DNA of 64,000 nucleotides from Cherax quadricarinatus (Eukaryota > Arthropoda > Malacostraca > Decapoda > Parastacidae). The position numbers and the translations under genes are program-made. The stretch spans positions 3,356,735 through 3,420,734 of the forward strand of contig NC_091383.1 of NCBI RefSeq assembly GCF_038502225.1, given 5' to 3'. Under the pieces are notes generated by a model. It worked only from the letters and a program-made list of their open reading frames with translations. It was not told where the DNA came from and did no database searches. This document shows positions 37,302-48,930 of the stretch, in pieces. Numbering within the stretch: position 1 is the first letter of the stretch; every line of letters starts with the position of its first letter.

Positions 37302-37652
37302 CTGTCCCATAGCTCGAGCGCTAGTGCACTCAGCTCACACACTGAGTTCCGGGGTTCGAATCTCCTCCGGTACAGCTGGAAAATATTAGGGACATGTTTC
37401 CATAAGATATCTGCTGCTCCCATCCCTGTTCACCCATCAGTTTAAAATGGGTACCTGGGCATCACTCAACTGGTGTGGGTTGCATCCTCGGACAAAACTG
37501 ACCTAATTTCCCAGAAATGCTCTGCATAACTCTTTCCAGGTAAACTCCAGGTAAATAACAAGGGGGCTTTCTGTATGGCAGTATGTCATTGATGTCAGCT
37601 AGGCCTGTATACCTTGTACATGTACTTGTAGTAAATAAACATTATTATTATT
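37302..37652 (+). mobile_element. Second tRNA-derived SINE with (ATT)n tail
   Basis: The head TCCCATAGCTCGAGCGC, a CTCACAC anticodon-like loop and GGTTCGAATCT (37353-37363) resemble a tRNA with Pol III boxes. The body (TGGGTACCTGGG, TGGTGTGGGTTGCATCC) is related to the middle of the SINE at 26347-26599, but the 3' end differs: CTTGTAGTAAATAAACATT followed by ATT repeats. Its tail probably follows a different LINE. Confidence 0.8.
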
Positions 37653-37669
37653 AGTAGTAGTAGTATTAT

Positions 37670-38445
37670 ATTTTAGGAGTGGACGTGTCAGCAGATGGGT
37701 CTATGAAGGATGAGGTGAATCATAGAATTGATGAGGGGAAAAGCATGAGTGGTGCATTGAGGAGTCTGTGGAGACAAAGAACTACAAAATCTCAATGTAC
37801 TATTTGCAATGACATAAAATAAATAAATAAATAAACTTTGTCCATGGGAGCAACGAGGGGAATGTATAAGAGTATAGTTATACCAACACTCTTGTATGGG
37901 TGTGAAGCATGGGTGGTGAATGTTGCAACTAGGAGAAGGCTGGAGGCAGTGGAGATGTCATGTCTGAGGGCAATGTGAGGTGTGGTTCAGACATGTAAAG
38001 AAAATGGAACGAAGCAGAATGACTTAGAGAGAGTATAAATCTGTAGTGGAGGGAAGGTGGGGTAAGGGTCGGCCGAGGAAAGGTTGGAGGGAGGGGGTAA
38101 AGGAGGTTTTGTGTGCAAGGGGCTTGGACTTCCAGCAAGCGTGCATGAGTGTATTTGATTGGAGCAAATGGAGACAAATGGTTTTTAATACTAGATATGC
38201 TGTTGGAGTGTGAGCAAAGTAACATTTATGAAGGGAGTCAGGAACACTGGCAGGCCAGACTTGAGTCCTTGAGATGGGAAGTACAGTGTCTGCACTCTGA
38301 AGGAGGGGTGTTAATGTTCCAGTTTTATAACTGTAGTGTAAAGCATCCCTCTGGCAAGACAGTGATGAAGTGAATGATGGTGATGAAGGTTTTTCTTTTT
38401 CGGGCCACCCCACCTTGGTGGGAATCGGCTGATGTGTTAAAATAA
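37670..38445 (+). pseudogene. RTE-like LINE, decayed 3' part
   Basis: Readable pieces are GVDVSADGSMKDEVNHRI, then, after an AAAT-rich insertion near 37818, MYKSIVIPTLLYGCEAWVVN and RRRLEAVEMSCLRAM. These resemble the region after the RT active site in RTE-type LINEs. Stops and frameshifts are frequent. The end (GGGCCACCCCACCTTGG) resembles the repeats at 9086 and 32445. The clade call is by motif memory only. Confidence 0.7.
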
Positions 38446-38513
38446 AAAAAAATAAAAATGTTATTATTAAGACCTATTATCCAACCAACTAACAAGTACT
38501 GTCACCCTTACAG
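38446..38513 (+). other. End of intron 3
   Basis: Intron end with the acceptor GTCACCCTTACAG directly before the fourth exon. Confidence 0.8.
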
Positions 38514-38654
38514 TTGCTGGACAAGGACAGCACCAGGAGACTGGGTATACCATTCAGTCCTTATGGTGAGATCACAGTCCATCCATTCTTCAAGTACATT
38601 GACTGGAACAAGATAGAGAGGAAGGAAGTCGAGACTCCATATAAACCTAGACTG
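38514..38654 (+). CDS. Pkcdelta: Protein kinase C delta-like, end of C-lobe and start of AGC tail
   Basis: This 141-bp phase 0-0 exon encodes 47 residues: LLDKDSTRRLGIP, the helix-I region of AGC kinases, then HPFFKYIDWNKIERKEVETP and YKPRL, the start of the C-terminal AGC extension that packs on the N-lobe. The acceptor is CCCTTACAG and the donor is CTG|GTGAGT. It joins in frame with the terminal exon 6.9 kb downstream. Confidence 0.95.
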
Positions 38655-38679
38655 GTGAGTTACTCCAAGATGATTATTA

Positions 38680-38895
38680 TTAGTATTAGTAGTGGGAGTA
38701 GTAGTAATGGTATATTTATTATAATTATTATTATTATTAGTAGTAGTAATGGTGGTGGTAGTGGTAGCAGTAGATTTATTAATATTATTAGTAGTAGTAG
38801 TGGTAGTAGAATAGTATATGTATTTATTATTATTATTATTATTATTTGTAGTGGTAGTAGTGGTGTATTATTTTATTATTATTATTATTATTCCA
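38680..38895. repeat. Imperfect ATT/AGT trinucleotide tract
   Basis: Low-complexity mixture of ATT and AGT/GGT triplets directly after the donor of the fourth exon. The open frame running through from the exon is an artefact of this composition. Confidence 0.85.
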
Positions 38896-39469
38896 AACTC
38901 ATTTAGTGACACAAAACTAAGACTCTAAGGTTCTTGATAAAGGAATTATTGTATTATTATAATTGTTAATAGTTACTGTTGCAGATGAATGTGGCAATAA
39001 CAATGTCCAGTCATATCCCAGGCTCTTACTGATCCCTGTGTTTATACTAGGCAGACGGAGGTTCAAGCCTCCACTCAGGTTACCACTCAACAAATCACAC
39101 AGTTTAGGCTTTACATTAGTAGAATAAAAGAATTATATGCTGACTTTAGTGTACCAGACAAAAGCACCAGATATGTATCTCAGGTTATTTATGGTCATTA
39201 CATGACTTTTATGTTGAGGCCAGTGGCTCGGGCCATTTTTGGGCACTTTAATGACCAAAATCAAGTGTAAGTTCACTTTATTTGTATGACTTTGGAAAAC
39301 ACTGATTAAGGTGGCAGCTTCTGTTGGAAGTTTTCTGAGTTCAAGCAGATATATGAAAGACTATTTGAAGATCTGGGTGTTCGTGAAGAGACCAACAAGG
39401 TTTGCTCTAAGGAACATTTTGCAGGGCTTCTCATAAGTCCCAAAGCAGTATGGATGTACTCTGGTGTTT
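38896..39469. other. Intron 4, no gene seen
   Basis: Apparently unique sequence. No motif recognised. Confidence 0.55.
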
Positions 39470-39855
39470 GAGCAAGCAATGTAGCAAGCATTGAAGTGTG
39501 ACTATGAGGGAGGTACTCTGGCTCTGGTGTTTGACCAGGCAATGCAGCAAGCACTGAAGTGTGACTATAAGGGAGGTGCTCTGATGTTTGACCAGGCAAT
39601 GCAGCAAGCACTGGAGTGTGACTATAAGGGAGGTGCTCTGTTGTTTGACCAGGCAATGCAGCAAGCACTGGAGTGTGACTATAAGGGAGGTGCTCTGTTG
39701 TTTGACCAGGCAATGCAGCAAGCACTGGAGTGTGACTATAAGGGAGGTGCTCTGTTGTTTGACCAGGCAATGCAGCAAGCACTGGAGTGTGACTATAAGG
39801 GAGGTGCTCTGTTGTTTGACCAGGCAATGCAGCAAGGACTGAAGTGTGACTATAA
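39470..39855. repeat. 57-bp minisatellite (about 7 copies), intron 4
   Basis: The unit contains AAGTGTGACTATAAGGGAGG, CTCTGTTGTTTGACCAGGC and AATGCAGCAAGCACTG. As 57 is 19 codons, several frames are open on both strands. The first copies are diverged, the later ones nearly identical. Confidence 0.93.
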
Positions 39856-40399
39856 GGTATAGCAGCGTGTCAGCGTGCCTCGTTGTGCTCCGGGTTTTCT
39901 CGTGTTTTCACGGTCGCTCTTACGTGCTAGAACTTTAATTTGTGCCATCAATCCTATACGATACATCCCTCTAGCGCCTGGAACCAATCTTGGGCGGAAA
40001 ACATTATATACTGAGTCAAAAAAGGAGAATTAGTGTGCACTACCTAGCAGAGTTTACTGCCAGAGGGGAATCATAGGCCTGTGTCCCGTGTGCAAAATAA
40101 TAATAATAGAACTTTTCTTTGTCAGAGGAAAGAAAGTCTCCCTGATAACATTGTGTATACATAGTGTATACTACAGTGGCTCCCTAGTATATAGATGATA
40201 AAGGCTAAAGTGTCATTTGAAAACAGGTGAATTTGTAAATGAAGTGATAAGCCTATAGAGGCAGGTGCCAGAAGTCGCCAGAAACTTACCACAGAGGTCA
40301 GCTGTTTTAATAATCTTCCTGGCCTGCTAGTGTACCTCGCATATAATCTAGTGATACCAGTGAATAGCAGAATACAGTGTCGTAGTGGCAACTAACCAG
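39856..40399. other. Intron 4, probably dispersed-repeat derived, no gene seen
   Basis: No ORF or RNA recognised. The right side merges into the repeat related to the TTAA element. Confidence 0.5.
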
Positions 40400-40858
40400 T
40401 ATTATTATGGTACTTAGTGGAGTGGAGTGACTTTCATTAGTTTCTATTTTCTTGAAATACCAGACGTATACTATGAATTTCATATAACCTGTAGTTACCA
40501 GAGGTCGCAATATACTTTATTGGATAGTTGAAATTGGTAAATGGGTAGTTTCTTGTACTCATTTGATAGAAAAAATGAAGGTCTAGCAAAATACGTATGA
40601 TTTTTATCAACTGGTACATTGGAATTGGCCGAAAACAGGGCTCAAAATGGGTGAAATCACTGATGCGTAAACATTGTCGAGACCGCTAACTTCGCGAGAG
40701 CATAATTCCGTAAGTTTTCCATCAAATTTCATACTTTTGGTGTCATTATGATCGGGAAAAGATTCTCTATCATTTCATAAGAAAAAATAATTATTTTTTC
40801 GAAAAATTTCCGACCCTGAGAACAAGTTTAGGAGAGGGCCTGCCAACTCGAAAGGGTT
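40400..40858 (-). mobile_element. Second copy of the TTAA-type element, inverted and partial
   Basis: Read on the minus strand it begins TAACCCTTTCGAG and contains segments related to 5869-6500, such as TTCTCAGGGTCGG, ACACCAAAAGTATG and GGAAAACTTACGG. The first bases of the terminal repeat are diverged from the copy at 5864, and the other end is not visible. It lacks the foldback insertion found in that copy, which supports 6018-6191 being a later insertion. Confidence 0.65.
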
Positions 40859-43800
40859 ACACTGTCCAAACGTAGATCTGTCCATGTGTGGGGGGCTCCA
40901 AACATAGATCTGTCCATGTGTGGGGGGCTCCAAACATAGATCTGTCCATGTGTGGGGGGCTCCAAACATAGATCTGTCCATGTGTGGGGGGCTCCAAACA
41001 TAGATCTGTCCATGTGTGGGGGGCTCCAAACATAGATCTGTCCATGTGTGGGGGGCTCCAAACATAGATCTGTCCATGTGTGGGGGGCTCCAAACATAGA
41101 TCTGTCCATGTGTGGGGGGCTCCAAACATAGATCTGTCCATGTGTGGGGGGCTCCAAACATAGATCTGTCCATGTGTGGGGGGCTCCAAACATAGATCTG
41201 TCCATGTGTGGGGGGCTCCAAACATAGATCTGTCCATGTGTGGGGGGCTCCAAACATAGATCTGTCCATGTGTGGGGGGCTCCAAACATAGATCTGTCCA
41301 TGTGTGGGGGGCTCCAAACATAGATCTGTCCATGTGTGGGGGGCTCCAAACATAGATCTGTCCATGTGTGGGGGGCTCCAAACATAGATCTGTCCATGTG
41401 TGGGGGGCTCCAAACATAGATCTGTCCATGTGTGGGGGGCTCGAAACATAGATCTGTCCATGTGTGGGGGGCTCCAAACATAGATCTGTCCATGTGTGGG
41501 GGGCTCCAAACATAGATCTGTCCATGTGTGGGGGGCTCCAAACATAGATCTGTCCATGTGTGGGGGGCTCCAAACATAGATCTGTCCATGTGTGGGGGGC
41601 TCCAAACATAGATCTGTCCATGTGTGGGGGGCTCCAAACATAGATCTGTCCATGTGTGGGGGGCTCCAAACATAGATCTGTCCATGTGTGGGGGGCTCCA
41701 AACATAGATCTGTCCATGCAAACATAGATCTGTCCATGTGTGGGGGGCTCCAAACATAGATCTGTCCATGTGTGGGGGGCTCCAAACATAGATCTGTCCA
41801 TGTGTGGGGGGCTCCAAACATAGATCTGTCCATGTGTGGGGGGCTCCAAACATAGATCTGTCCATGTGTGGGGGGCTCCAAACATAGATCTGTCCATGTG
41901 TGGGGGGCTCCAAACATAGATCTGTCCATGTGTGGGGGGCTCCAAACATAGATCTGTCCATGTGTGGGGGGCTCCAAACATAGATCTGTCCATGTGTGGG
42001 GGGCTCCAAACATAGATCTGTCCATGTGTGGGGGGCTCCAAACATAGATCTGTCCATGTGTGGGGGGCTCCAAACATAGATCTGTCCATGTGTGGGGGGC
42101 TCCAAACATAGATCTGTCCATGTGTGGGGGGCTCCAAACATAGATCTGTCCATGTGTGGGGGGCTCCAAACATAGATCTGTCCATGTGTGGGGGGCTCCA
42201 AACATAGATCTGTCCATGTGTGGGGGGCTCCAAACATAGATCTGTCCATGTGTGGGGGGCTCCAAACATAGATCTGTCCATGTGTGGGGGGCTCCAAACA
42301 TAGATCTGTCCATGTGTGGGGGGCTCCAAACATAGATCTGTCCATGTGTGGGGGGCTCCAAACATAGATCTGTCCATGTGTGGGGGGCTCCAAACATAGA
42401 TCTGTCCATGTGTGGGGGGCTCCAAACATAGATCTGTCCATGTGTGGGGGGCTCCAAACATAGATCTGTCCATGTGTGGGGGGCTCCAAACATAGATCTG
42501 TCCATGTGTGGGGGGCTCCAAACATAGATCTGTCCATGTGTGGGGGGCTCCAAACATAGATCTGTCCATGTGTGGGGGGCTCCAAACATAGATCTGTCCA
42601 TGTGTGGGGGGCTCCGAACAGAGATCTGTCCATGTGTGGGGGGCTCCAAACATAGATCTGTCCATGTGTGGGGGGCTCCAAACATAGATCTGTCCATGTG
42701 TGGGGGGCTCCAAACATAGATCTGTCCATGTGTGGGGGGCTCCAAACATAGATCTGTCCATGTGTGGGGGGCTCCAAACATAGATCTGTCCATGTGTGGG
42801 GGGCTCCAAACATAGATCTGTCCATGTGTGGGGGGCTCCAAACATAGATCTGTCCATGTGTGGGGGGCTCCAAACATAGATCTGTCCATGTGTGGGGGGC
42901 TCCAAACATAGATCTGTCCATGTGTGGGGGGCTCCAAACATAGATCTGTCCATGTGTGGGGGGCTCCAAACATAGATCTGTCCATGTGTGGGGGGCTCCA
43001 AACATAGATCTGTCCATGTGTGGGGGGCTCCAAACATAGATCTGTCCATGTGTGGGGGGCTCCAAACATAGATCTGTCCATGTGTGGGGGGCTCCAAACA
43101 TAGATCTGTCCATGTGTGGGGGGCTCCAAACATAGATCTGTCCATGTGTGGGGGGCTCCAAACATAGATCTGTCCATGTGTGGGGGGCTCCAAACATAGA
43201 TCTGTCCATGTGTGGGGGGCTCCAAACATAGATCTGTCCATGTGTGGGGGGCTCCAAACATAGATCTGTCCATGTGTGGGGGGCTCCAAACATAGATCTG
43301 TCCATGTGTGGGGGCTCCAAACATAGATCTGTCCATGTGTGGGGGGCTCCAAACATAGATCTGTCCATGTGTGGGGGGCTCCAAACATAGATCTGTCCAT
43401 GTGTGGGGGGCTCCAAACATAGATCTGTCCATGTGTGGGGGGCTCCAAACATAGATCTGTCCATGTGTGGGGGGCTCCAAACATAGATCTGTCCATGTGT
43501 GGGGGGCTCCAAACATAGATCTGTCCATGTGTGGGGGGCTCCAAACATAGATCTGTCCATGTGTGGGGGGCTCCAAACATAGATCTGTCCATGTGTGGGG
43601 GGCTCCAAACATAGATCTGTCCATGTGTGGGGGGCTCCAAACATAGATCTGTCCATGTGTGGGGGGCTCCAAACATAGATCTGTCCATGTGTGGGGGGCT
43701 CCAAACATAGATCTGTCCATGTGTGGGGGGCTCCAAACATAGATCTGTCCATGTGTGGGGGGCTCCAAACATAGATCTGTCCATGTGTGGGGGGCTCCAA

Positions 43801-45215
43801 ACATAGATCTGTCCATGTGTGGGGGGCTCCAAACATAGATCTGTCCATGTGTGGGGGGCTCCAAACATAGATCTGTCCATGTGTGGGGGGCTCCAAACAT
43901 AGATCTGTCCATGTGTGGGGGGCTCCAAACATAGATCTGTCCATGTGTGGGGGGCTCCAAACATAGATCTGTCCATGTGTGGGGGGCTCCAAACATAGAT
44001 CTGTCCATGTGTGGGGGGCTCCAAACATAGATCTGTCCATGTGTGGGGGGCTCCAAACATAGATCTGTCCATGTGTGGGGGGCTCCAAACATAGATCTGT
44101 CCATGTGTGGGGGGCTCCAAACATAGATCTGTCCATGTGTGGGGGGCTCCAAACATAGATCTGTCCATGTGTGGGGGGCTCCAAACATAGATCTGTCCAT
44201 GTGTGGGGGGCTCCAAACATAGATCTGTCCATGTGTGGGGGGCTCCAAACATAGATCTGTCCATGTGTGGGGGGCTCCAAACATAGATCTGTCCATGTGT
44301 GGGGGGCTCCAAACATAGATCTGTCCATGTGTGGGGGGCTCCAAACATAGATCTGTCCATGTGTGGGGGGCTCCAAACATAGATCTGTCCATGTGTGGGG
44401 GGCTCCAAACATAGATCTGTCCATGTGTGGGGGGCTCCAAACATAGATCTGTCCATGTGTGGGGGGCTCCAAACATAGATCTGTCCATGTGTGGGGGGCT
44501 CCAAACATAGATCTGTCCATGTGTGGGGGGCTCCAAACATAGATCTGTCCATGTGTGGGGGGCTCCAAACATAGATCTGTCCATGTGTGGGGGGCTCCAA
44601 ACATAGATCTGTCCATGTGTGGGGGGCTCCAAACATAGATCTGTCCATGTGTGGGGGGCTCCAAACATAGATCTGTCCATGTGTGGGGGGCTCCAAACAT
44701 AGATCTGTCCATGTGTGGGGGGCTCCAAACATAGATCTGTCCATGTGTGGGGGGCTCCAAACATAGATCTGTCCATGTGTGGGGGGCTCCAAACATAGAT
44801 CTGTCCATGTGTGGGGGGCTCCAAACATAGATCTGTCCATGTGTGGGGGGCTCCAAACATAGATCTGTCCATGTGTGGGGGGCTCCAAACATAGATCTGT
44901 CCATGTGTGGGGGGCTCCAAACATAGATCTGTCCATGTGTGGGGGGCTCCAAACATAGATCTGTCCATGTGTGGGGGGCTCCAAACATAGATCTGTCCAT
45001 GTGTGGGGGGCTCCAAACATAGATCTGTCCATGTGTGGGGGGCTCCAAACATCGATCTGTCCATGTGTGGGGGGCTCCAAACATAGATCTGTCCATGTGT
45101 GGGGGGCTCCAAACATAGATCTGTCCATGTGTGGGGGGCTCCAAACATAGATCTGTCCATGTGTGGGGGGCTCCAAACATAGATCTGTCCATGTGTGGGG
45201 GGCTCCAAACATAGA
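40859..45215. repeat. 32-bp minisatellite (about 136 copies), intron 4
   Basis: The unit is CATAGATCTGTCCATGTGTG followed by GGGGGCTCCAAA. Copies are almost perfectly uniform; exceptions include a short unit at 41716-41729, one G5 copy near 43313 and a few point variants. Uniformity means recent amplification or strong homogenisation. Each unit carries a run of six G. Three minus-strand frames are open for more than 1450 codons because 3 x 32 = 96 = 32 codons; these are artefacts. Confidence 0.97.
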
Positions 45216-45302
45216 TCTACGTTTTTTTTTTTGCATGCTTTCAAATGGGGAAAATCAAGGTCAGAGCGCTAAGCACGTGAACATAGATTGGACAGTTTAA
45301 GG
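45216..45302. mobile_element. End of the element that contains the 32-bp array
   Basis: After the array, CTACGTTTTTTTTTTTTGC leads to TTGGACAGTTTAAGGGTTAA. The left side of the array reads GGGTTACACTGTCCAAACG. CACTGTCCAA and TTGGACAGT are inverted around the array, so the array probably expanded inside a short terminal-repeat element. Confidence 0.5.
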
Positions 45303-45511
45303 GTTAATTATAATAATTATCTTCCATTTGTTAAGTGGTATATGACCCCTACTGGTGTAGAGCTTTACAGTATCTATGATAATTATCATCTCGTGTTCCT
45401 CAACACACACAAGATGATGATTATTTTTCCATTAGTTAGGTGGTGTATGACCCTTACCGGTGTAGAGCTTTATAATAGCTACAATAATTATCATCTTGTG
45501 TTCCTCGACAG
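45303..45511 (+). repeat. Tandem duplication of the intron 4 3' end
   Basis: About 110 bp is present twice: AATTATCTTCCATTTGTTAA to TTCCTCAACAC and ATTTTTCCATTAGTTAGG to TTCCTCGACAG. Only the second copy ends in AG at the exon border; the first reads CAACACACAC. Confidence 0.8.
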
Positions 45512-45658
45512 AGACACATCCTAGATGTTCAGTACTTCGACCCTCTGTTTACAAAGAGAGAGGCAGCCATCACTCCGTTAGACGAGAGCATCCTGGCCAC
45601 TATGGATCAGACAGCCTTCAAGGACTTCTCCTACACCAACCCCAACATTACTGACTGA
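45512..45658 (+). CDS. Pkcdelta: Protein kinase C delta-like, terminal exon (AGC C-terminal tail)
   Basis: Encodes the last 48 residues and the stop TGA (45656-45658). It holds QYFDPLFTKREAAITPLDE with the turn-motif threonine (codon 45572-45574) and the hydrophobic motif FKDFSY with its serine (codon 45629-45631). Both are autophosphorylation or mTORC2-dependent sites in PKCs. A phosphorylatable serine, rather than the glutamate of atypical PKCs, confirms a conventional or novel PKC. The acceptor is TTCCTCGACAG, in phase 0. With the four upstream exons the visible protein is 256 residues, all in one frame. Confidence 0.94.
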   Translation, partial: RHILDVQYFDPLFTKREAAITPLDESILATMDQTAFKDFSYTNPNITD

Positions 45659-45708
45659 TCTTGGCCCTCCTCAGGAAAAGTAGGGTAGCTCCAGCACCTT
45701 AAATCAAG

Positions 45709-45860
45709 AACCTTTCAGCAATAACAAAGCGGTCATCACCACACTAGACGAGAGTATTGTGTCTAACGTGGATCGAACGGCCTTCAAGGATCCTCCTTCA
45801 CTAACCCCAACATTACTGACTGATCCTGCTACTCCTCACAAAGAGTAGGGCAGATCCATC
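45709..45860 (+). pseudogene. Decayed tandem duplicate of the terminal kinase exon
   Basis: Lies 165 bp downstream of its parent. In frame it reads AVITTLDESIV and DRTAFKD, matching AAITPLDESILATMDQTAFKD, then loses one base so that the hydrophobic motif FKDFSY is not encoded. Bases after the former stop (CTCCTCA..AAAGAGTAGGG) also match, so 3' UTR was included in the duplication. It lies in the 3' UTR of the kinase transcript. Confidence 0.85.
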
Positions 45861-46856
45861 ATCTGAGACAAAGAACAAATAGAGACCTAAAGGAGTCTAG
45901 AAGAAGCCTACTAGAAATTATCTAGATTCTAGACCTCATTCTGGCACTACTAATAACTCAATAGTACAAGTGGGAAATATCCACTAGTCTTATAACAGCC
46001 TAGAGGAGTCTAGAGTATTTTATCTAGTAGGGAAGGCACTGAGGCTCCTTTCTCACTGATGTAGGTAACTAGCAATGAAATGCTGTTTTAATATAATTAC
46101 CAAAGTTGAGAGTTCCTCAGGTCTATCTTGGGTTATTGAGAATTGATGCTCACAATCTGGTAGTTAGCCAGCACAACTCTCAAAGAATTACAGGAGATAC
46201 ATAAGAATTCAGAGCAGGAATTGGAATTGATTTGTAATGGTAGATGGTATTGGAATACTAACAAACTGTAGCTGATAAACACAAGCAAAAACTGTAATCT
46301 CTATTCAAGACGATGTTTCACTTGCACAAGCATACGTGGTAGATTATACCTGTCCCACCACCAGGTATGTTCCATCAAACTTGAAAAACTCTGCTGTGCA
46401 GGCAAAACATTGTCTTATGAACTGGAACTGACTTTACAGGAATCCTGGATTGAGAAGCTAAGCGAGGTCTTGGTATCAGTGGATGATCCAGCTAGGCTGG
46501 CTTTAATACACACAACACATTAAGTCAGTGGAGCAGACAGCAGCTACACTCACATTAATGGATATAAACAGAGAGGCTATATTTCTACTGTTCTTAGTAG
46601 AGATTTGTATTAGTATTAATTATGCATATAAAAAGTGAGATTGACGATATAGGTAGTTATTGCAAATGCTTAAAAGATCTGACTTTGTAGACAGGCAGGA
46701 GGGCACTGCCCTAGAAACTCAACATAGGCATTATCAACATATAACAGAAGGTTGTAAATGGTGTGGTGCCAACAACAGTGATGAAGAGACAGGGTGCAGA
46801 ATAAGCCGTTATCAAGATAACGTTTTATGTAGAGCTTCTTCATGTTTCACTGTGTA
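45861..46856. other. Probable kinase 3' UTR, no gene seen
   Basis: Moderately AT-rich, apparently unique. Short ORFs such as 46660-46857 have no recognised motif. Confidence 0.5.
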
Positions 46857-47015
46857 AAGTCTTATCATGTCATAGTTCACTGTGTAGACCTTTATCATGT
46901 CATATTTCATTGTAGAGCATTATCATGTTATGTTTCATTTTGTAGAGCTTTATCATGCCTTGTTTTAATCTGTGTAGAGCTTTATCATATCTCACTTTAT
47001 GTAGAGCTTTATCTG
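46857..47015. repeat. Imperfect 30-35-bp repeats
   Basis: About five diverged units of TGTAGAGCTTTATCATG and ATGTTTCA-type sequence. Confidence 0.75.
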
Positions 47016-47160
47016 TAATACAGAGGTTTTAGTTAGCACACAATTATACACTGGAAGGTAAAGTAGAAGTGAGTTTCCACCTTAAGTTCAAGAAATATGT
47101 ATATTACCTGGAGTCTCTGTATGACACGATGAACCTTCACAAACACCAAAACGTTATCAC

Positions 47161-47166
47161 AATAAA
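47161..47166 (+). terminator. Candidate polyadenylation signal AATAAA
   Basis: This is the first clear AATAAA I see on the + strand after the kinase stop codon, 1.5 kb downstream, with a T-rich stretch (TTGTCTTTTTTCC) just after it. It could end the kinase mRNA; no transcript evidence is available here. Confidence 0.35.
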
Positions 47167-48181
47167 TGCTTCTCTTGCAAATTGTCTTTTTTCCACTAAG
47201 TTTTTAATGTATGTTCTTGTTGTCGCTTGAGAGGCATTCTGTGGGACTTAACATTGCCCTCTCTGTTCTGAAGGGGACTCTCAGGGGATCTTTTTACTTC
47301 CATAGGAGGAGGTTCCCAGAAGTAGGTCCCACTCCTTTTGTGGGAGAGTGGGAATTTATTGGGATTTTTCAGGGAGACTCCAAAGATGATCTACAACTAT
47401 TTAATAGTGATCCCTTTCTCCTGCCTTGTGGAAGCCACTGAGAATTCCCCATTGGAACTAAAGGAGGAATCTATAGTCCTTACTTGTGGGGAAAATTGGG
47501 AGTGCCTCCCCACTGGGACAAGGAAGGTCCCCATGACAGACAGCTTGGAAACTTATTCACAGAGGCCAGATGACTGTAGAGGTTTCTATGAAAACTTGGC
47601 CTCACTGTAGCAAGGCTTGGTAAATGCGTTGTACTATACCACAACACACAGCTGTCACCCCACAACCATTCTCCCTCAGATGCTACTAGCTAGGTGTCTG
47701 TCTTAGCTGTGGCCTTGTTGGGTGCTGGTCAACACCAGACAACAAAGATTCTCTTCCCTTCAGACACTTCTATAGGTTTTCCAATCAACATTTCAATTGG
47801 TATGTGTCCATTTACCAATATTTATGTCAGTGGGGCAATGAGTCTCAATCATCAGTTCTCAGACTGACAATGATGGATGTCAAGGAGTCCAGGGCAACAT
47901 TTTAACAGGTCCTCGGTGTATTATAAAAAAATAATAAATTTGCTAGAAATTTTGAGGATTTAAACATAAATAATGAGGCACTGAACAATGTTTTGTTGTT
48001 ATTTTAATGCTTTGTGAGTAAAAAAAGGGGATTAACTATGACTTTAATGGTTCCTCAAGGGAAATATAGAGTTTAAATAGTAGGAGAACCACTGGACTAA
48101 ACACAGTTCTGACAGCAAGTCCACTGTGTAAACATGAAGCTAAACCACATGTCAGTCCTTCCTTCACCATTATAATATTGT
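47167..48181. other. Intergenic, no gene seen
   Basis: About 1 kb without recognisable genes. ORFs at 47211-47610 are short, overlap each other and have no known motif. Confidence 0.5.
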
Positions 48182-48739
48182 CACTCAGCACTGGTACAGT
48201 AAAGAGAGTATGAAGAGTGACTCAGCACTGGTACAGTAAAGAGAGTATGAAGAGTGACTCAGCACTGGTACAGTAAAGAGAGTATGAAGAGTGACTCAGC
48301 ACTGGTACAGTAAAGAGAGTATGAAGAGTGACTCAGCACTGGTACAGTAAAGAGAGTATGAAGAGTGACTCAGCACTGGTACAGTAAAGAGAGTATGAAG
48401 AGTGACTCAGCACTGGTACAGTAAAGAGAGTATGAAGAGTGACTCAGCACTGGTACAGTAAAGAGAGTATGAAGAGTGACTCAGCACTGGTACAGTAAAG
48501 AGAGTATGAAGAGTGACTCAGCACTGGTACAGTAAAGAGAGTATGAAGAGTGACTCAGCACTGGTACAGTAAAGAGAGTATGAAGAGTGACTCAGCACTG
48601 GTACAGTAAAGAGAGTATGAAGAGTGACTCAGCACTGGTACAGTAAAGAGAGTATGAAGAGTGACTCAGCACTGGTACAGTAAAGAGAGTATGAAGAGTG
48701 ACTCAGCACTGGTACAGTAAAGAGAGTATGAAGAGTGAC
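48182..48739. repeat. 37-bp minisatellite (about 15 copies)
   Basis: The unit is AGTGACTCAGCACTGGTAC followed by AGTAAAGAGAGTATGAAG. Copies are essentially identical. Confidence 0.96.
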
Positions 48740-48789
48740 TATATTATGATGAGTTTTTTTCATTCAGAGTTCTTAAAGATATGATAGAG

Positions 48790-48930
48790 CTCAAAACTAC
48801 CATACTAGTTAGACACCATACTTGATCTACCATACTAGTAGACACCATACTTGATCTACCATACTAGTAGACACCATACTGTATCTATCAGTAGACACTA
48901 TATTGTCTCTTCCATACTAGTAGACACAAA
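48790..48930. repeat. Short imperfect tandem repeats
   Basis: Several units of CTACCATACTAGTAGACACC, increasingly diverged to the right. Confidence 0.8.

Noticed and set aside
38514..38906. A 130-codon ORF starting at the fourth exon
   Set aside because: Its first 47 codons are a real exon, but the rest is intronic ATT/AGT repeat after a good GTGAGT donor.
39306..39862. Repeat-containing ORFs on both strands over the 57-bp array
   Set aside because: 57 bp is 19 codons, so frames stay open on both strands. No conserved domain, and the region is intronic.
40775..45244. ORFs of 1454-1489 codons in three minus-strand frames
   Set aside because: They are translations of the 32-bp array; the same peptide repeats in every frame because three units equal 32 codons. 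No start context, domains or codon bias support a gene.
47211..47665. Small overlapping ORFs downstream of the kinase
   Set aside because: Short, no motif, on both strands, no splice or start support.
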